Assembly (NCBI GenBank): GCA_019636475.1 | Contig: JAHBXN010000002.1 | Location: 558,001 to 622,000, forward strand | DNA length: 64,000 bases | Source of the DNA: Phycisphaerae bacterium | GTDB lineage: Bacteria > Planctomycetota > Phycisphaerae > UBA1845 > UTPLA1 | Reading direction: 5' to 3' | Shown here: positions 43,232 through 52,559 of the stretch, in pieces | Numbering within the stretch: the first letter of the stretch is position 1 | Layout of the letters: every line of letters begins with the position of its first letter | The notes under the pieces: generated by a model | What the model saw: the letters and a program-made list of their open reading frames with translations, nothing else | Databases searched by the model: none | What the model was told of the DNA's origin: nothing | Program-made: the position numbers and the translations under genes

Positions 43232-44440
43232 ATGAGTGTGCTGTTCCCCATCCTGTCGGGCTTCACGACGTTCATTCTTATTGTGTGGATCCTCCGTTTC
43301 ATTGTGCTCAGCCAGCTCAATCGAATTCTCAAGCCGCTTGACGCTTCGATGTATGCCGATGCGGAGGGTGAACTTCCCCGAATGAGCATGATCGTTGCCG
43401 CCAAGGATGAGGAAGCGAATATCGAGCCGTGCCTGCGTTCACTCGCCGCGCAGGATTACCCGAATCTTCAGATCGTCGCGGTGAATGACCGCAGCACCGA
43501 TTCGACCGGGGCAATCATGGATCGTCTTTCCGGCGAATTTCTCAATCTTCGCGTCCACCATGTTCACGCACTGCGCCCCGGCTGGTTCGGCAAGAACAAT
43601 GCCATGCGCGAAGGCGTGGAAATGGCCGAAGGAGACTGGCTTTGCTTCACGGATGCCGACTGCGTTCAGACCTCTCCTCGCTCTGTTTCAATCGCATTGC
43701 GTTACGCCATCGAGAAGAATGCGGATTTTATTTCGGTGCTGCCGTCGCATGAGGCGCACGGCTTCTGGGAGCGCGTCGTGCAGCCGGCGTGCAGCGCCGT
43801 CATGATCCTCTGGTTCAGCCCGCTCGTCGTGAACAATCCGAAGCGAAAAACGGCCTATGCAAACGGCGCATTCATGCTGATGAAGCAGTCGTGCTACCGG
43901 GCCATCGGAGGACACGAGGCGGTCAGGGATCAGATCAACGAAGACATGGTCATGGCACGGCGGGCGAAGGAATGCGGACAACGCCTTGTCGTGGTCGGAA
44001 ACCGCGACCTCTACACCGTTCGAATGTACGGCACGCTGGCCCAAACCTGGCGCGGCTGGACGCGAATCTTCTGCGGCTCGTTCAATTCCGTCGCTCGACT
44101 GTGGGCGGCCGTCATCGTGCTGGCCACCTTCACGTTCACGCCCTGGGTCTCACTGGCATTCGCCGTCATTTCGGACGGTCTGCTGGTCGAGCGGGCCGAC
44201 CTGGAATCGCTTAAGTACATTTCCATCACGGCCTGTGCGATGCAACTGGCGACCATGGCACTTTTCTATTCAATCTCGCGCGTTCGTTTCTTCTACGGAC
44301 TGGTCTATCCCATCGGCGCCTTGCTCTCGATGGGCACGCTGCTCAATGCAATTCGCTGCGCATCGGGTATGGGGGAAATCCGGTGGCGCGGCACGACCTA
44401 TCGCGACGGGGAAATTGCGCCGGAAACGTCGGCCGCATGA
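43232..44440 (+). CDS. GT2 family membrane glycosyltransferase
   Basis: A 402-residue protein starting at ATG 43232. One N-terminal helix (ILSGFTTFILIVWILRFIVL) precedes a GT-A catalytic domain with MSMIVAAKDEEANIEPCLRSL, VAVNDRSTDST (first Asp motif), LCFTDADC (DxD), and QINEDMVMARRAKE (the ED base motif), then WRGWTRIFCG, a QxxRW-like segment. Three to four C-terminal helices follow. The architecture is that of processive or lipid-linked GT2 enzymes that make polysaccharides or hopanoid-like glycolipids (HpnI-type); acceptor unknown. Confidence 0.85.
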   Translation: MSVLFPILSGFTTFILIVWILRFIVLSQLNRILKPLDASMYADAEGELPRMSMIVAAKDEEANIEPCLRSLAAQDYPNLQIVAVNDRSTDSTGAIMDRLSGEFLNLRVHHVHALRPGWFGKNNAMREGVEMAEGDWLCFTDADCVQTSPRSVSIALRYAIEKNADFISVLPSHEAHGFWERVVQPACSAVMILWFSPLVVNNPKRKTAYANGAFMLMKQSCYRAIGGHEAVRDQINEDMVMARRAKECGQRLVVVGNRDLYTVRMYGTLAQTWRGWTRIFCGSFNSVARLWAAVIVLATFTFTPWVSLAFAVISDGLLVERADLESLKYISITACAMQLATMALFYSISRVRFFYGLVYPIGALLSMGTLLNAIRCASGMGEIRWRGTTYRDGEIAPETSAA

Positions 44441-44535
44441 TTCCCACCCGCAATGCGGCATTGAAACATCTGACTTGAGTGATCCCGAAAAGTGATGCGG
44501 ATCAACGGCCGTGGACATACGACCGGCCGATGGAA

Positions 44536-46317
44536 TCACTGTTTCCCATCAGCGACGTCGAAGTCCTTCATCTCGATGCGGGGAAAAAGAACCTCCGGCA
44601 CAGGGCCGAGGGGGTGCCCCACCGGCAGCGCCTCGACGGCCCGAGGCCAGACCCACGCATCCTTCGGTATGTTCAGGGAGACGCGAATCTTCTCCGAGGC
44701 GAATGGAAGGAACGGCTCGATCAATACGCCCAGGATTCGGACCGCCTGAATGCAGGTGTTCATCGTCGCGGCGCACAGAAGAAGATCGCCCTTGCGAGTC
44801 ACCCAAGGTTGGCGTGCGTCGAAGTAGCGATTGCACTCATCAAACAGCTCGCGAATCCTCGTCAGCGCGGATTTGAAACGCATCGCCTCGATCTCCTCGG
44901 CGATTATTGCCGGAGCCGCTCGCAGCCTGCCAAGCAATTCCTGCTCGGCCTCGGCGGATCGCTCGTCCGACGGGACGGCACGACCAAAATCCTCCGTGAC
45001 GAATTTCTGCCAGCGATTGATGAAGTTCCCGATTGTGCCGATCAGCTCCTTATTATTCTTCGTGACAAACTCGTCAAAGCTCCACACCGTTCGCTGATTC
45101 TCCGGCGCGTTGATCGTGAGATAATATCTCAGTGGATCGGGCTGAAGATGTTTGAGGTATTCGTCGATCCAGACGGCTGTTCCGCGGCTCTTGCTGATTT
45201 TCTCCTCTTCCTTTCCGGGAAACCGGATATTGAGGAAGGAATTGGCGACCACGTTCGCCGGGAGTTGATAGAAGCCCTTCTCCTTCGGGGCGGCATAGGC
45301 ACTGCCCTTGCTTGCGATTTCCTGGGCCGTGTACTGCGTGCCGAGCAACATGGCCGGCCAGATCAGCGCATGAAAGACGGTGTTGTCCTCGCCGATGAAG
45401 TGGATGATCTTGCAATCGGGATTCTGCCACCATTCCTTGTAATCCGCCTCGTTTTCGCCGGCTGCCCGGCAGAGCGCGGCGGTGAAGCTGACGTATCCGA
45501 TCGGCGCGTCAAACCAGACATAGAGCACTTTGCCCGCCGCGTCGGGATCGTCCAGCGGAACAGGCACGCCCCAGGTCAGGTCGCGCGTCATCGCGCGTTC
45601 GGGCAGCCCCTTTTTGATTGCGCCCATTGCGAAATTTGTCACCGTCGGCCGCCAGTCCAGAGAAGTCAGGCTGAACCAATCGGCCAGCATGCCCTGAAAC
45701 TTTGCGAGTTGAAGATACCAGTGGGTGGTGGATTTCCGCTCCGGCGTGGCTCCGGTGATCACGCTGCGCGGATTTAGCAGCAACAGCGGATCAATTGCGT
45801 TCCCGCAGTTCTCGCATTGATCGCCGGTCGCCTCGGTTGACCCGCATGGTGCGCCATCCTCTTTGTTGTGATAACAGGTGCCCTTCACATAGCGATCCGG
45901 CAAAAAGCGGTTGGCCTTCGGATCAAAAAGCTGCTCGGTCGTTCGCTTCACGAAGTGACCGTTGTCGTGGATACGCCGGAAGAAATCCTGGCTCAGCTTG
46001 TTGTGAGTTTCCGTGAATTCGGGTTGATGCGTACCGCCATAAATGTCGAAGTGAATTCCAAGTCCTTCGAAGGCCGCCTTTTGCAGTTGGTGATATCGCG
46101 CGCTCAGTTCGGCCGGCGTCGTTTTCTCCTTCATGGCTGAGATTTCAATGGCAACGCCGTTGTCATCGCTGCCGCAGATGAAGCGTACGTCGTCGCCATT
46201 TGAGCGAAGATATCGCACGAAAATATCCGCAGGGAGGTAGGCGCCGGCGATGTGGCCGACATGCAGGCGATTGTTGGAATAAGGCAATGCGCCCGTGACG
46301 AGAAATTTGCGCTTCAT
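44536..46317 (-). CDS. metG: Methionyl-tRNA synthetase
   Basis: A 593-residue class I synthetase from ATG 46317 (upstream frame is not credible). HIGH-type motif RLHVGHIAGAYLPAD, KMSKS-type motif EEEKISKSRGTAVWI and the tRNA anticodon helix bundle (ELIGTIGNFINRWQKF) are present. The zinc-knuckle region reads GTCYHNKEDGAPC then CENCG, so the first CxxC found in E. coli MetG is spread out (C-x9-C). The protein stops at FPRIEMKDFD, i.e. it lacks the C-terminal tRNA-binding OB domain some bacteria have. Monocistronic. Confidence 0.95.
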   Translation of the reverse strand: MKRKFLVTGALPYSNNRLHVGHIAGAYLPADIFVRYLRSNGDDVRFICGSDDNGVAIEISAMKEKTTPAELSARYHQLQKAAFEGLGIHFDIYGGTHQPEFTETHNKLSQDFFRRIHDNGHFVKRTTEQLFDPKANRFLPDRYVKGTCYHNKEDGAPCGSTEATGDQCENCGNAIDPLLLLNPRSVITGATPERKSTTHWYLQLAKFQGMLADWFSLTSLDWRPTVTNFAMGAIKKGLPERAMTRDLTWGVPVPLDDPDAAGKVLYVWFDAPIGYVSFTAALCRAAGENEADYKEWWQNPDCKIIHFIGEDNTVFHALIWPAMLLGTQYTAQEIASKGSAYAAPKEKGFYQLPANVVANSFLNIRFPGKEEEKISKSRGTAVWIDEYLKHLQPDPLRYYLTINAPENQRTVWSFDEFVTKNNKELIGTIGNFINRWQKFVTEDFGRAVPSDERSAEAEQELLGRLRAAPAIIAEEIEAMRFKSALTRIRELFDECNRYFDARQPWVTRKGDLLLCAATMNTCIQAVRILGVLIEPFLPFASEKIRVSLNIPKDAWVWPRAVEALPVGHPLGPVPEVLFPRIEMKDFDVADGKQ

Positions 46318-46518
46318 ATCTGCTCCGAAGGCTGGTCGCGAATGGGACTGGTCCATCGCGCGGCGTATTATGCAGCGACACCCTTCGAGGGGCCAGTGAA
46401 GGCGCTTCAATCGAATCCTGAGCGGTAGGCGGGCTGCCGATGCGGGACGCGCCGTCGTGCGAATCGCGACGCGCGGATTTCGCGCGGATCACATGATCCA
46501 CCGCCGGCGGTGGCGCGG

Positions 46519-47424
46519 TCAGGCTCTTTCGACGATCCAGTTCACCATGTCTTCGAAGAAAGGATCCGCGTGGCGTTCGAATTCCAGGGTGTGGCCGCCC
46601 TCGGGATATTCCGTGACGCGCCGATCGGGCGACGGAAGGGATCGAAACCACGCCTTTGTTCTCTCGTTGTCGATGATGCGATCGCGTCCCGCGAGCATGA
46701 GGTGCATCGGGCTGCGGAATGCCGCCTGGTGAAAAGTGCGGATGTGCTTGTCAAGGCGACGCGACGTCAGGAGAAACGCCGCCGACACCTGAAGCAGCTT
46801 GAGCGAGTCTCGATTGACGAAATCAATCCGCTCAGGGTTCTCCGTGAAGTATGCCGCATCGTTCAGCGGGATGTCGTGCAGCCGTTCGCGATCGTTCATC
46901 ATGGAGATGCCGACGCGGAATTTTTCCATCATCGTCAGGTCGATCCGCGGGAACAGACCCGGACCGACAAGTGTCACTGTCTTAACACTTTCCGGCGCAT
47001 CCTGCGCCAATTGAACCGCCTGCTTGCCTCCCCAGCTCACGCCGAGGAGGTGCGCGTCTGTCGCACCGACGTCGCTTTTCAGCACGTTGAGCAAATGCAG
47101 GTTGTCCTCAAGGCACTGGTCAAGAGACGAGAAATGCCCTTTGGGGGGGGCGTTCAACCCACTGCCCCGGCGATCGGGCATCAAGACCGCGAACCCTGCG
47201 GCCGCAAGGCGCCGCCCCGATTCCTCATACCAGCCGCCGTGCGACTGGATGCCGTGAAAATAGAGCACGGCGCCGCGCGGGCGCGCCGGTCGCCACCAGC
47301 GAACATGGGTAAGGGTTCCGTCGGCGAGTTCCACCAGTTCAATCGTCGGATCCTGTGGCGTCATTGGCTTTAGATTAGAGGAGTGGGCCGCCCGCGAATC
47401 AAGCGGAGCGTGCCAGGACGTCAT
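46519..47424 (-). CDS. Alpha/beta hydrolase (monoglyceride/lysophospholipase-like)
   Basis: A 301-residue serine hydrolase. The catalytic triad is visible: nucleophile in GVSWGGK, aspartate in LAGRDRIIDN and histidine in EGGHTLEF; the oxyanion region is LYFHGIQSHGGWY. The overall layout is of monoacylglycerol lipase/lysophospholipase enzymes. The start at ATG 47424 overlaps the TGA of the cardiolipin synthase gene (TGATG), indicating translational coupling; an ATG at 47364 is the conservative alternative. Coupling to a phospholipid-synthesis gene supports a lipid substrate. Confidence 0.85.
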   Translation of the reverse strand: MTSWHAPLDSRAAHSSNLKPMTPQDPTIELVELADGTLTHVRWWRPARPRGAVLYFHGIQSHGGWYEESGRRLAAAGFAVLMPDRRGSGLNAPPKGHFSSLDQCLEDNLHLLNVLKSDVGATDAHLLGVSWGGKQAVQLAQDAPESVKTVTLVGPGLFPRIDLTMMEKFRVGISMMNDRERLHDIPLNDAAYFTENPERIDFVNRDSLKLLQVSAAFLLTSRRLDKHIRTFHQAAFRSPMHLMLAGRDRIIDNERTKAWFRSLPSPDRRVTEYPEGGHTLEFERHADPFFEDMVNWIVERA

Positions 47425-48875
47425 CACAGGATCGGCGTCGCCAGACGAGCCAGCCCGGCGGCAAGCGTCTGCGGATAGGTCCACGCGTGAACATCACGTT
47501 CCTGGACTCGCCGGGAGCGGACGAAAATCGGCTCGAAATCCGATAGCAGCATGGACGCCACGCCCCGATCGTAGAGGATGTTCGTCAGTTCGAAGTTCAA
47601 TTGAAAGCTGCGAATATCCATGTTGGCCGATCCGACCATCGACCAGCGTTCGTCGACAACCACCACCTTTGAATGAATCATGGCTTCGTCGAATTCGTAG
47701 ATCTCGACGCCGGCCTCCAGGAGGTCCTCGTAATAGGTTCGCCCGGCCCACAGCACCAGCCAGTGATCGGACCGTGAAGGCAGCAGCAGTCGAACCCGGA
47801 CGCCGCGGTAAGCCGCTGAGGTGAGTGCCAGAATCATGGCCCGATCCGGCACGAAGTAGGGCGTAATGAAGGTGATCGAGTGATCGGCGTCCGCGACGGC
47901 CGCATTGAGCAGCTGGTGCATGACATCGGATCGGCCGTCCGGGCCGCTCGGCACGACCTGTACGAGATGTTCCCCTGCAACGACTGGCGCGGGAAAGTAG
48001 GTTGATGAAACCAGATCGCTGCCTGTTGCAAAATGCCAATCCTCGACAAACACCTCCTGCATCTGGATGACGCAGGGGCCTTCGAACTGAAGGTGGGTGT
48101 CAATCCACGGGCCCAGCTTGCGGCGTTTTCTGCCGAGATATTCGTCGGCGATGTTCTTGCTTCCTGAGAACGCCAGCACGCCATCAACGACGGTCAGCTT
48201 TCGATGATTTCGACAGTTGAGTTGCAAACGCCGATTGGTCAGCCCCCACGGAAGGAAGAATTCAACGCGCACGCCGCCTGCCTTCATCTCCTTCACAAAT
48301 CGCCGAGACAGCGACCAGCAACCCACCGCATCGAGCAGCAACCGCACTTCCACGCCCTGACCAGCCTTGCGGACCAGCAGATCGCGCATTGCCCGGCCTG
48401 TCTCGTCGTCCGCGAAGATGTAGTACTCCATGTGAACATGCTGCTCGGCCGCCTCGATCGCGAGCGACAGATTGAGAAACGCACGTTCCGCGTCGTGATA
48501 CACAACGACCTTGTTGTCGCTGGTGACGACCGCATCACTGACCCGCGTCGCCAACTGCATCAAGGAACGGGTGCTCGCATCAATCCGGACGGCTCCGCGC
48601 GCGTCGTGCTTCTGCTCCAGCACGGCCGTCTTCTGAACCAGCGAGGGCTCAATGAGATTGCGCCGCCGAATACGCCGCTGAACCTTGCGTTGCATCGGAA
48701 CGGGCCCGACCAGCATGTAGAGGAACAGCCCGATCAGCGGCAGCGCGACCAAGGCCAGTATCCACGCCAACATGCCTCGCGGCTCTCGCCGGTTGTGCAG
48801 AATGTCCAGCACGGCCAACGTCACCGCGAGGTAGTAAACGATCGACAGCAATGACCAGATCAATGCGGAACTCAT
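47424..48875 (-). CDS. cls: Cardiolipin synthase (phospholipase D family)
   Basis: A 483-residue inner-membrane enzyme joining two phosphatidylglycerols into cardiolipin plus glycerol. Two N-terminal helices (LIWSLLSIVYYLAVTLAVLD; MLAWILALVALPLIGLFLYM) precede two phospholipase D motifs: NHRKLTVVDGVLAFSGSKN and IHSKVVVVDERWSMVGSANMD, giving both HxKx4D signatures. Length and layout are those of ClsA. Its stop codon overlaps the start of the alpha/beta hydrolase gene. Divergent from the GH38 gene across a 217-base gap. Confidence 0.95.
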   Translation of the reverse strand: MSSALIWSLLSIVYYLAVTLAVLDILHNRREPRGMLAWILALVALPLIGLFLYMLVGPVPMQRKVQRRIRRRNLIEPSLVQKTAVLEQKHDARGAVRIDASTRSLMQLATRVSDAVVTSDNKVVVYHDAERAFLNLSLAIEAAEQHVHMEYYIFADDETGRAMRDLLVRKAGQGVEVRLLLDAVGCWSLSRRFVKEMKAGGVRVEFFLPWGLTNRRLQLNCRNHRKLTVVDGVLAFSGSKNIADEYLGRKRRKLGPWIDTHLQFEGPCVIQMQEVFVEDWHFATGSDLVSSTYFPAPVVAGEHLVQVVPSGPDGRSDVMHQLLNAAVADADHSITFITPYFVPDRAMILALTSAAYRGVRVRLLLPSRSDHWLVLWAGRTYYEDLLEAGVEIYEFDEAMIHSKVVVVDERWSMVGSANMDIRSFQLNFELTNILYDRGVASMLLSDFEPIFVRSRRVQERDVHAWTYPQTLAAGLARLATPIL

Positions 48876-48966
48876 CGATGCGCATTGCTATCAGAGACCG
48901 GCATTGCAATCAAGCGAAATGCAAGGCAGCCGCCCGATCCGGCTGTTTCGCCTCCGACTGCGTCGA

Positions 48967-48975
48967 TGTTACACT
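48967..48975 (+). promoter_or_regulatory. Possible extended -10 element upstream of the GH38 gene
   Basis: TGTTACACT (TG, one base, then TACACT) matches an extended -10 in four of six hexamer positions, about 118 bases before the mannosidase start in the divergent region next to cls. The -35 is not obvious. Confidence 0.3.
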
Positions 48976-49092
48976 GGCGGACCGGGGACCCCTGCCGCGA
49001 ACGACACCGAGCGTCGGCCAGGACGCGCTCGAGAGGGTGGCGGGCATGCAGCGCGTCCCACGGTCGTCAAACTTCAAGGTTGGAGAAATGGA

Positions 49093-52000
49093 ATGCAACA
49101 CACCAAACTGAGACGGTTCGCCGCCGCGATCACTCTGTTTTCACTCGCAACGCATGCACTGGCGAACAACACGGACGAGAGCGTCGCCAGCACTGACACC
49201 TGCATGTATTTCAGTGTGAACAACATTGTCAACAGCGACGACGGCAACTGGTTCATCTATCTCCAGTTCTCCCGGGAGCCGTACACCTTCAAGAAAGGTG
49301 ACCACCTGGAGTATGACGTCGCCCTCGCCAGCGATGTGCCAGTCGCCAAGGGCGGAATCGATATCGACTTCTCGGCCGAGAATCTGCCGCAGCCGTTTCG
49401 CGCCATGCCCTGGGCACGCGATCAGGCCATTGTCGATCAGGACGGCATCAGGCTCCACGGCGACGGACTCATCGAGAAGGCCGTCGGCAAATGGCATCAT
49501 CGCGTCATGGATATGTCATCGCTTGATGGGGTATCCGTTGCACGCTGGACGGTGAATTTCGAGGGCGACAAGCCCGGCCGATATGTGCAGTGCATTGACA
49601 ATGTCCGCATCACCAACAACGGGAATACCGTACTCTGGGTTTACCAAAACGGGCCGATACCGGCCTTTGAAGTACGTCAGGTGAGCGGCTACAGCCGCGA
49701 AGCCCTCGTGACCTTTTGCCTTCGCGACGAGGCGGGCGACCGCGAAAAGCTGGCGGCGGTGGAGGTCAGGGCAAGACGACAGCACGAGCTGCGTGCCGAA
49801 CAAGAGAGGTTCCGTGCGGAGCTCGACATCATGCGGCAACTCGCCGAGCGCGACAAGGACGCTCACCTTCTGGAGCATGTAAAGGAGGCCGAAAACGCTG
49901 AGGACCTGGCTGCATTCGAACGCGGGGATGCGGAAGCCTATACGGCGTCGCTGCACCGCGCGCGGCAGTCGATCTCGCACCATCATCCGCAGATGCAGAA
50001 ATATACGGGGCATCTCGTCGGCCACGCGCACATCGATCTGCAATGGCTATGGACATGGGATGAGACCATCAGGGAGATCATCCCTCAGACATTCGGACAG
50101 GCCGTGAAATTCATGGAGGAGTTTCCGGATTTCACATTCTCTCAAAGCAGTGCGGCGTTGTATCTGGCGACGGAAGTTCATCATCCTGAGCTGTTCGACA
50201 AGATGAAGAAGTACATCGAAGACGGGCGATGGGAGCTGGTGGGCGGTCGATGGTGCGAAGGGGATACGAACATCATCTCTCCGGAGTCGCACGTTCGGCA
50301 TTTCCTTTACGGGCAACGCTATTTTCAGCAGACGTTTGGCAAGGTCTGCTCAGTCGGCTGGGAGCCGGACACGTTCGGGCACTGCTGGACGATGCCACAA
50401 CTGCTCCTCAAATCCGGCATTGATTCGTACTATTTCTGTCGGGCGGGCAAGGGTGTGCCGTTATTCTGGTGGGAAGGTCCGGATGGCTCTCGCGTCCTCG
50501 CGTTCGAGGAGCCGGCGACAGGCGGCTGGTACAACGACGTTGTGAGCGATGACAAGGTTCGGGAGCTGATCAAGTTCGTCATCGGAACGGGGGCGAACGA
50601 CCACTTGATGGTGTACGGCGTCGGCAATCACGGCGGAGGGCCCACGCGCGAGTACATCGAGGCGGCCAACGCGATGAAGTCGCGTTCACCATGGCCCACG
50701 GTCAAATTCTCAACGGCCTCGGAATTCTTCGATCGTCTTCACCAGATGGCGGACAAGCTGAACGCGCCCACGATCCGTAACGAGCTGAACACCATCTTCG
50801 AGGGATGCTACACCACGCATGGCCGAGTCAAGCGATTGAATCGACTGGCGGAGAGCGCGCTCGAGCGCGCCGAAGTCTTTTCGGCGATGGCCGTCGTGGA
50901 CGGAGCATTCGATCGGAATCCCACGTCGGCATTGGGAGACGGCTGGAAAGACGTGCTGTTTAACCATCATCATGACACGCTTCCCGGCTCGTTCATTCAT
51001 CCCCCTTCGTTCTATACGAATGACATGCTGGAGAGAGTGATCGCGCAGGCCCAACGAATTCAGGAGCGGTCCTTGAAGGCCATCGCCGACCGCGCCGCGG
51101 GCGGTAAATCACGAAGGGACGACTCGACCTACCAGAAGGGAATCTGGATCTTCAATCCGCTGGCGTGGGCGCGCAGCGAAGTGGTCACCGTTGATCTGTT
51201 CCACCTGGCCGAGGAGGAAGTCGCGGGCATTCTTGATTCCGACGGTCGTTCGGCGCCGATGCAGATTCTTGACCGATCGGAAGAAGGTGACACTTCCGTA
51301 ACACAAATCTGCTTCCTCGCATCGGGTCTGCCAAGCTGCGGCTACAAGGTCTTTCTCGCGGATATTCGGAAGGCGGGAGAACCGCATCAGCGCCGACCCC
51401 TTCCGATTCACATCGGCGAGATCGACGGCGTCCGCCCCCATGCCGCGAAGAAGCCGAGCGCGATGGCGGCGAACTTTCAGATTCTCCACGAGAAGCCGGG
51501 CGGCATGACGGCATGGACCATTCAGACAGTGGACCAGACCCAGCCGCTTGGCGAGCCGGTCTGGACGGATGTCATCGAATCCGGGCCTGTGCGAACCCGG
51601 GTGCGTCGTACCTATCGTCACGACCTTTCGACGCTATTCGTGGATGAAGTGACGTACGCCGCATCGCCGCGTGTGGATTATGAAGTGAAGGTTGAGTGGC
51701 TCCAGATCGGGAATTCGCAAAAAGGCTCGGACATGCTGAAGGTCGCCTTCGACACCGGAATCAGCAACGAGGAAGCGAGGTCAGAGATACCATTCGGCGA
51801 CATCGGGCGACCCACAGATGGCAAGGAGTATCCGACGCTGAAGTGGGTTGCACTGAGCGACGGTAAGCGAACAGTGGCAGTGCTCAACGACTGCAAGCAC
51901 GGCTACGACGTGAAGGATGGCGTCATTCGAATGACGATGCTTCGCAGCAGCTACGATCCTGACCCGACGCCGGACGTCGGCATTCATCTCATGCGGTTCG

Positions 52001-52422
52001 GTGTGATGAGATTCGATGGACCGCTGGATCGCGCGGCCTTGGCGAAAGCTGCATGGGAGTTCAACCAACCCGCACCATTCGTGGTCCGCGGGGCACCGTC
52101 AACGGATGCGTCGATTCGCACCGGCCGCTCGTACGTCGGCATTTCGGAGCCGAACATCATCATGACGGCGTTCAAAGCCGCGGAAGACGGAGACGGTCTG
52201 ATTCTCCGAGCCTATGAATGCGCGGGCATGAAAACGCAAGCGAAGCTCACGCTCGGATTCGCCGCCGCCTTGGCGACGGAGACGGACCTCCTTGAACGAG
52301 TAATCCCGGAGGCCGGCATGCTTCCGATCGAAGGCGGGGCCATCTCCGCCGAATTCGGCCCCTACGAAATCAAGACCATCAAGATCACCCGCGACGCTCT
52401 GGCCCGGTCGCAACACGATTGA
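49093..52422 (+). CDS. Secreted GH38 alpha-mannosidase
   Basis: A 1109-residue exported glycosidase. ATG 49093 follows GGAG by eight bases and starts a signal peptide (FAAAITLFSLATHALA). Residues about 20-210 form a beta-rich N-terminal domain of unknown function. The GH38 catalytic domain follows: GHAHIDLQWLWTWDETIRE (zinc and substrate residues), WEPDTFGHCWTMPQ, with the nucleophilic Asp in EPDTFGH, VGNHGGGPTREY, and NHHHDTLPGS near the end of the catalytic part. The C-terminal half is the beta-sandwich region typical of the family. Likely degrades mannosides from polysaccharides or N-glycan-like material. Confidence 0.93.
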   Translation: MQHTKLRRFAAAITLFSLATHALANNTDESVASTDTCMYFSVNNIVNSDDGNWFIYLQFSREPYTFKKGDHLEYDVALASDVPVAKGGIDIDFSAENLPQPFRAMPWARDQAIVDQDGIRLHGDGLIEKAVGKWHHRVMDMSSLDGVSVARWTVNFEGDKPGRYVQCIDNVRITNNGNTVLWVYQNGPIPAFEVRQVSGYSREALVTFCLRDEAGDREKLAAVEVRARRQHELRAEQERFRAELDIMRQLAERDKDAHLLEHVKEAENAEDLAAFERGDAEAYTASLHRARQSISHHHPQMQKYTGHLVGHAHIDLQWLWTWDETIREIIPQTFGQAVKFMEEFPDFTFSQSSAALYLATEVHHPELFDKMKKYIEDGRWELVGGRWCEGDTNIISPESHVRHFLYGQRYFQQTFGKVCSVGWEPDTFGHCWTMPQLLLKSGIDSYYFCRAGKGVPLFWWEGPDGSRVLAFEEPATGGWYNDVVSDDKVRELIKFVIGTGANDHLMVYGVGNHGGGPTREYIEAANAMKSRSPWPTVKFSTASEFFDRLHQMADKLNAPTIRNELNTIFEGCYTTHGRVKRLNRLAESALERAEVFSAMAVVDGAFDRNPTSALGDGWKDVLFNHHHDTLPGSFIHPPSFYTNDMLERVIAQAQRIQERSLKAIADRAAGGKSRRDDSTYQKGIWIFNPLAWARSEVVTVDLFHLAEEEVAGILDSDGRSAPMQILDRSEEGDTSVTQICFLASGLPSCGYKVFLADIRKAGEPHQRRPLPIHIGEIDGVRPHAAKKPSAMAANFQILHEKPGGMTAWTIQTVDQTQPLGEPVWTDVIESGPVRTRVRRTYRHDLSTLFVDEVTYAASPRVDYEVKVEWLQIGNSQKGSDMLKVAFDTGISNEEARSEIPFGDIGRPTDGKEYPTLKWVALSDGKRTVAVLNDCKHGYDVKDGVIRMTMLRSSYDPDPTPDVGIHLMRFGVMRFDGPLDRAALAKAAWEFNQPAPFVVRGAPSTDASIRTGRSYVGISEPNIIMTAFKAAEDGDGLILRAYECAGMKTQAKLTLGFAAALATETDLLERVIPEAGMLPIEGGAISAEFGPYEIKTIKITRDALARSQHD

Positions 52423-52559
52423 TGGGCGTGATCATCCAGACTCCGGCTCGGCTGCCCTTATGTGGCCGCGCCGATGAACCGCATCGCCGCGGCTTGCGTG
52501 TGTCGAAGCGCTTCCGATAGAGTGCCTTGCGGTCTTAAACTCCGAACACGGAATCGCGA

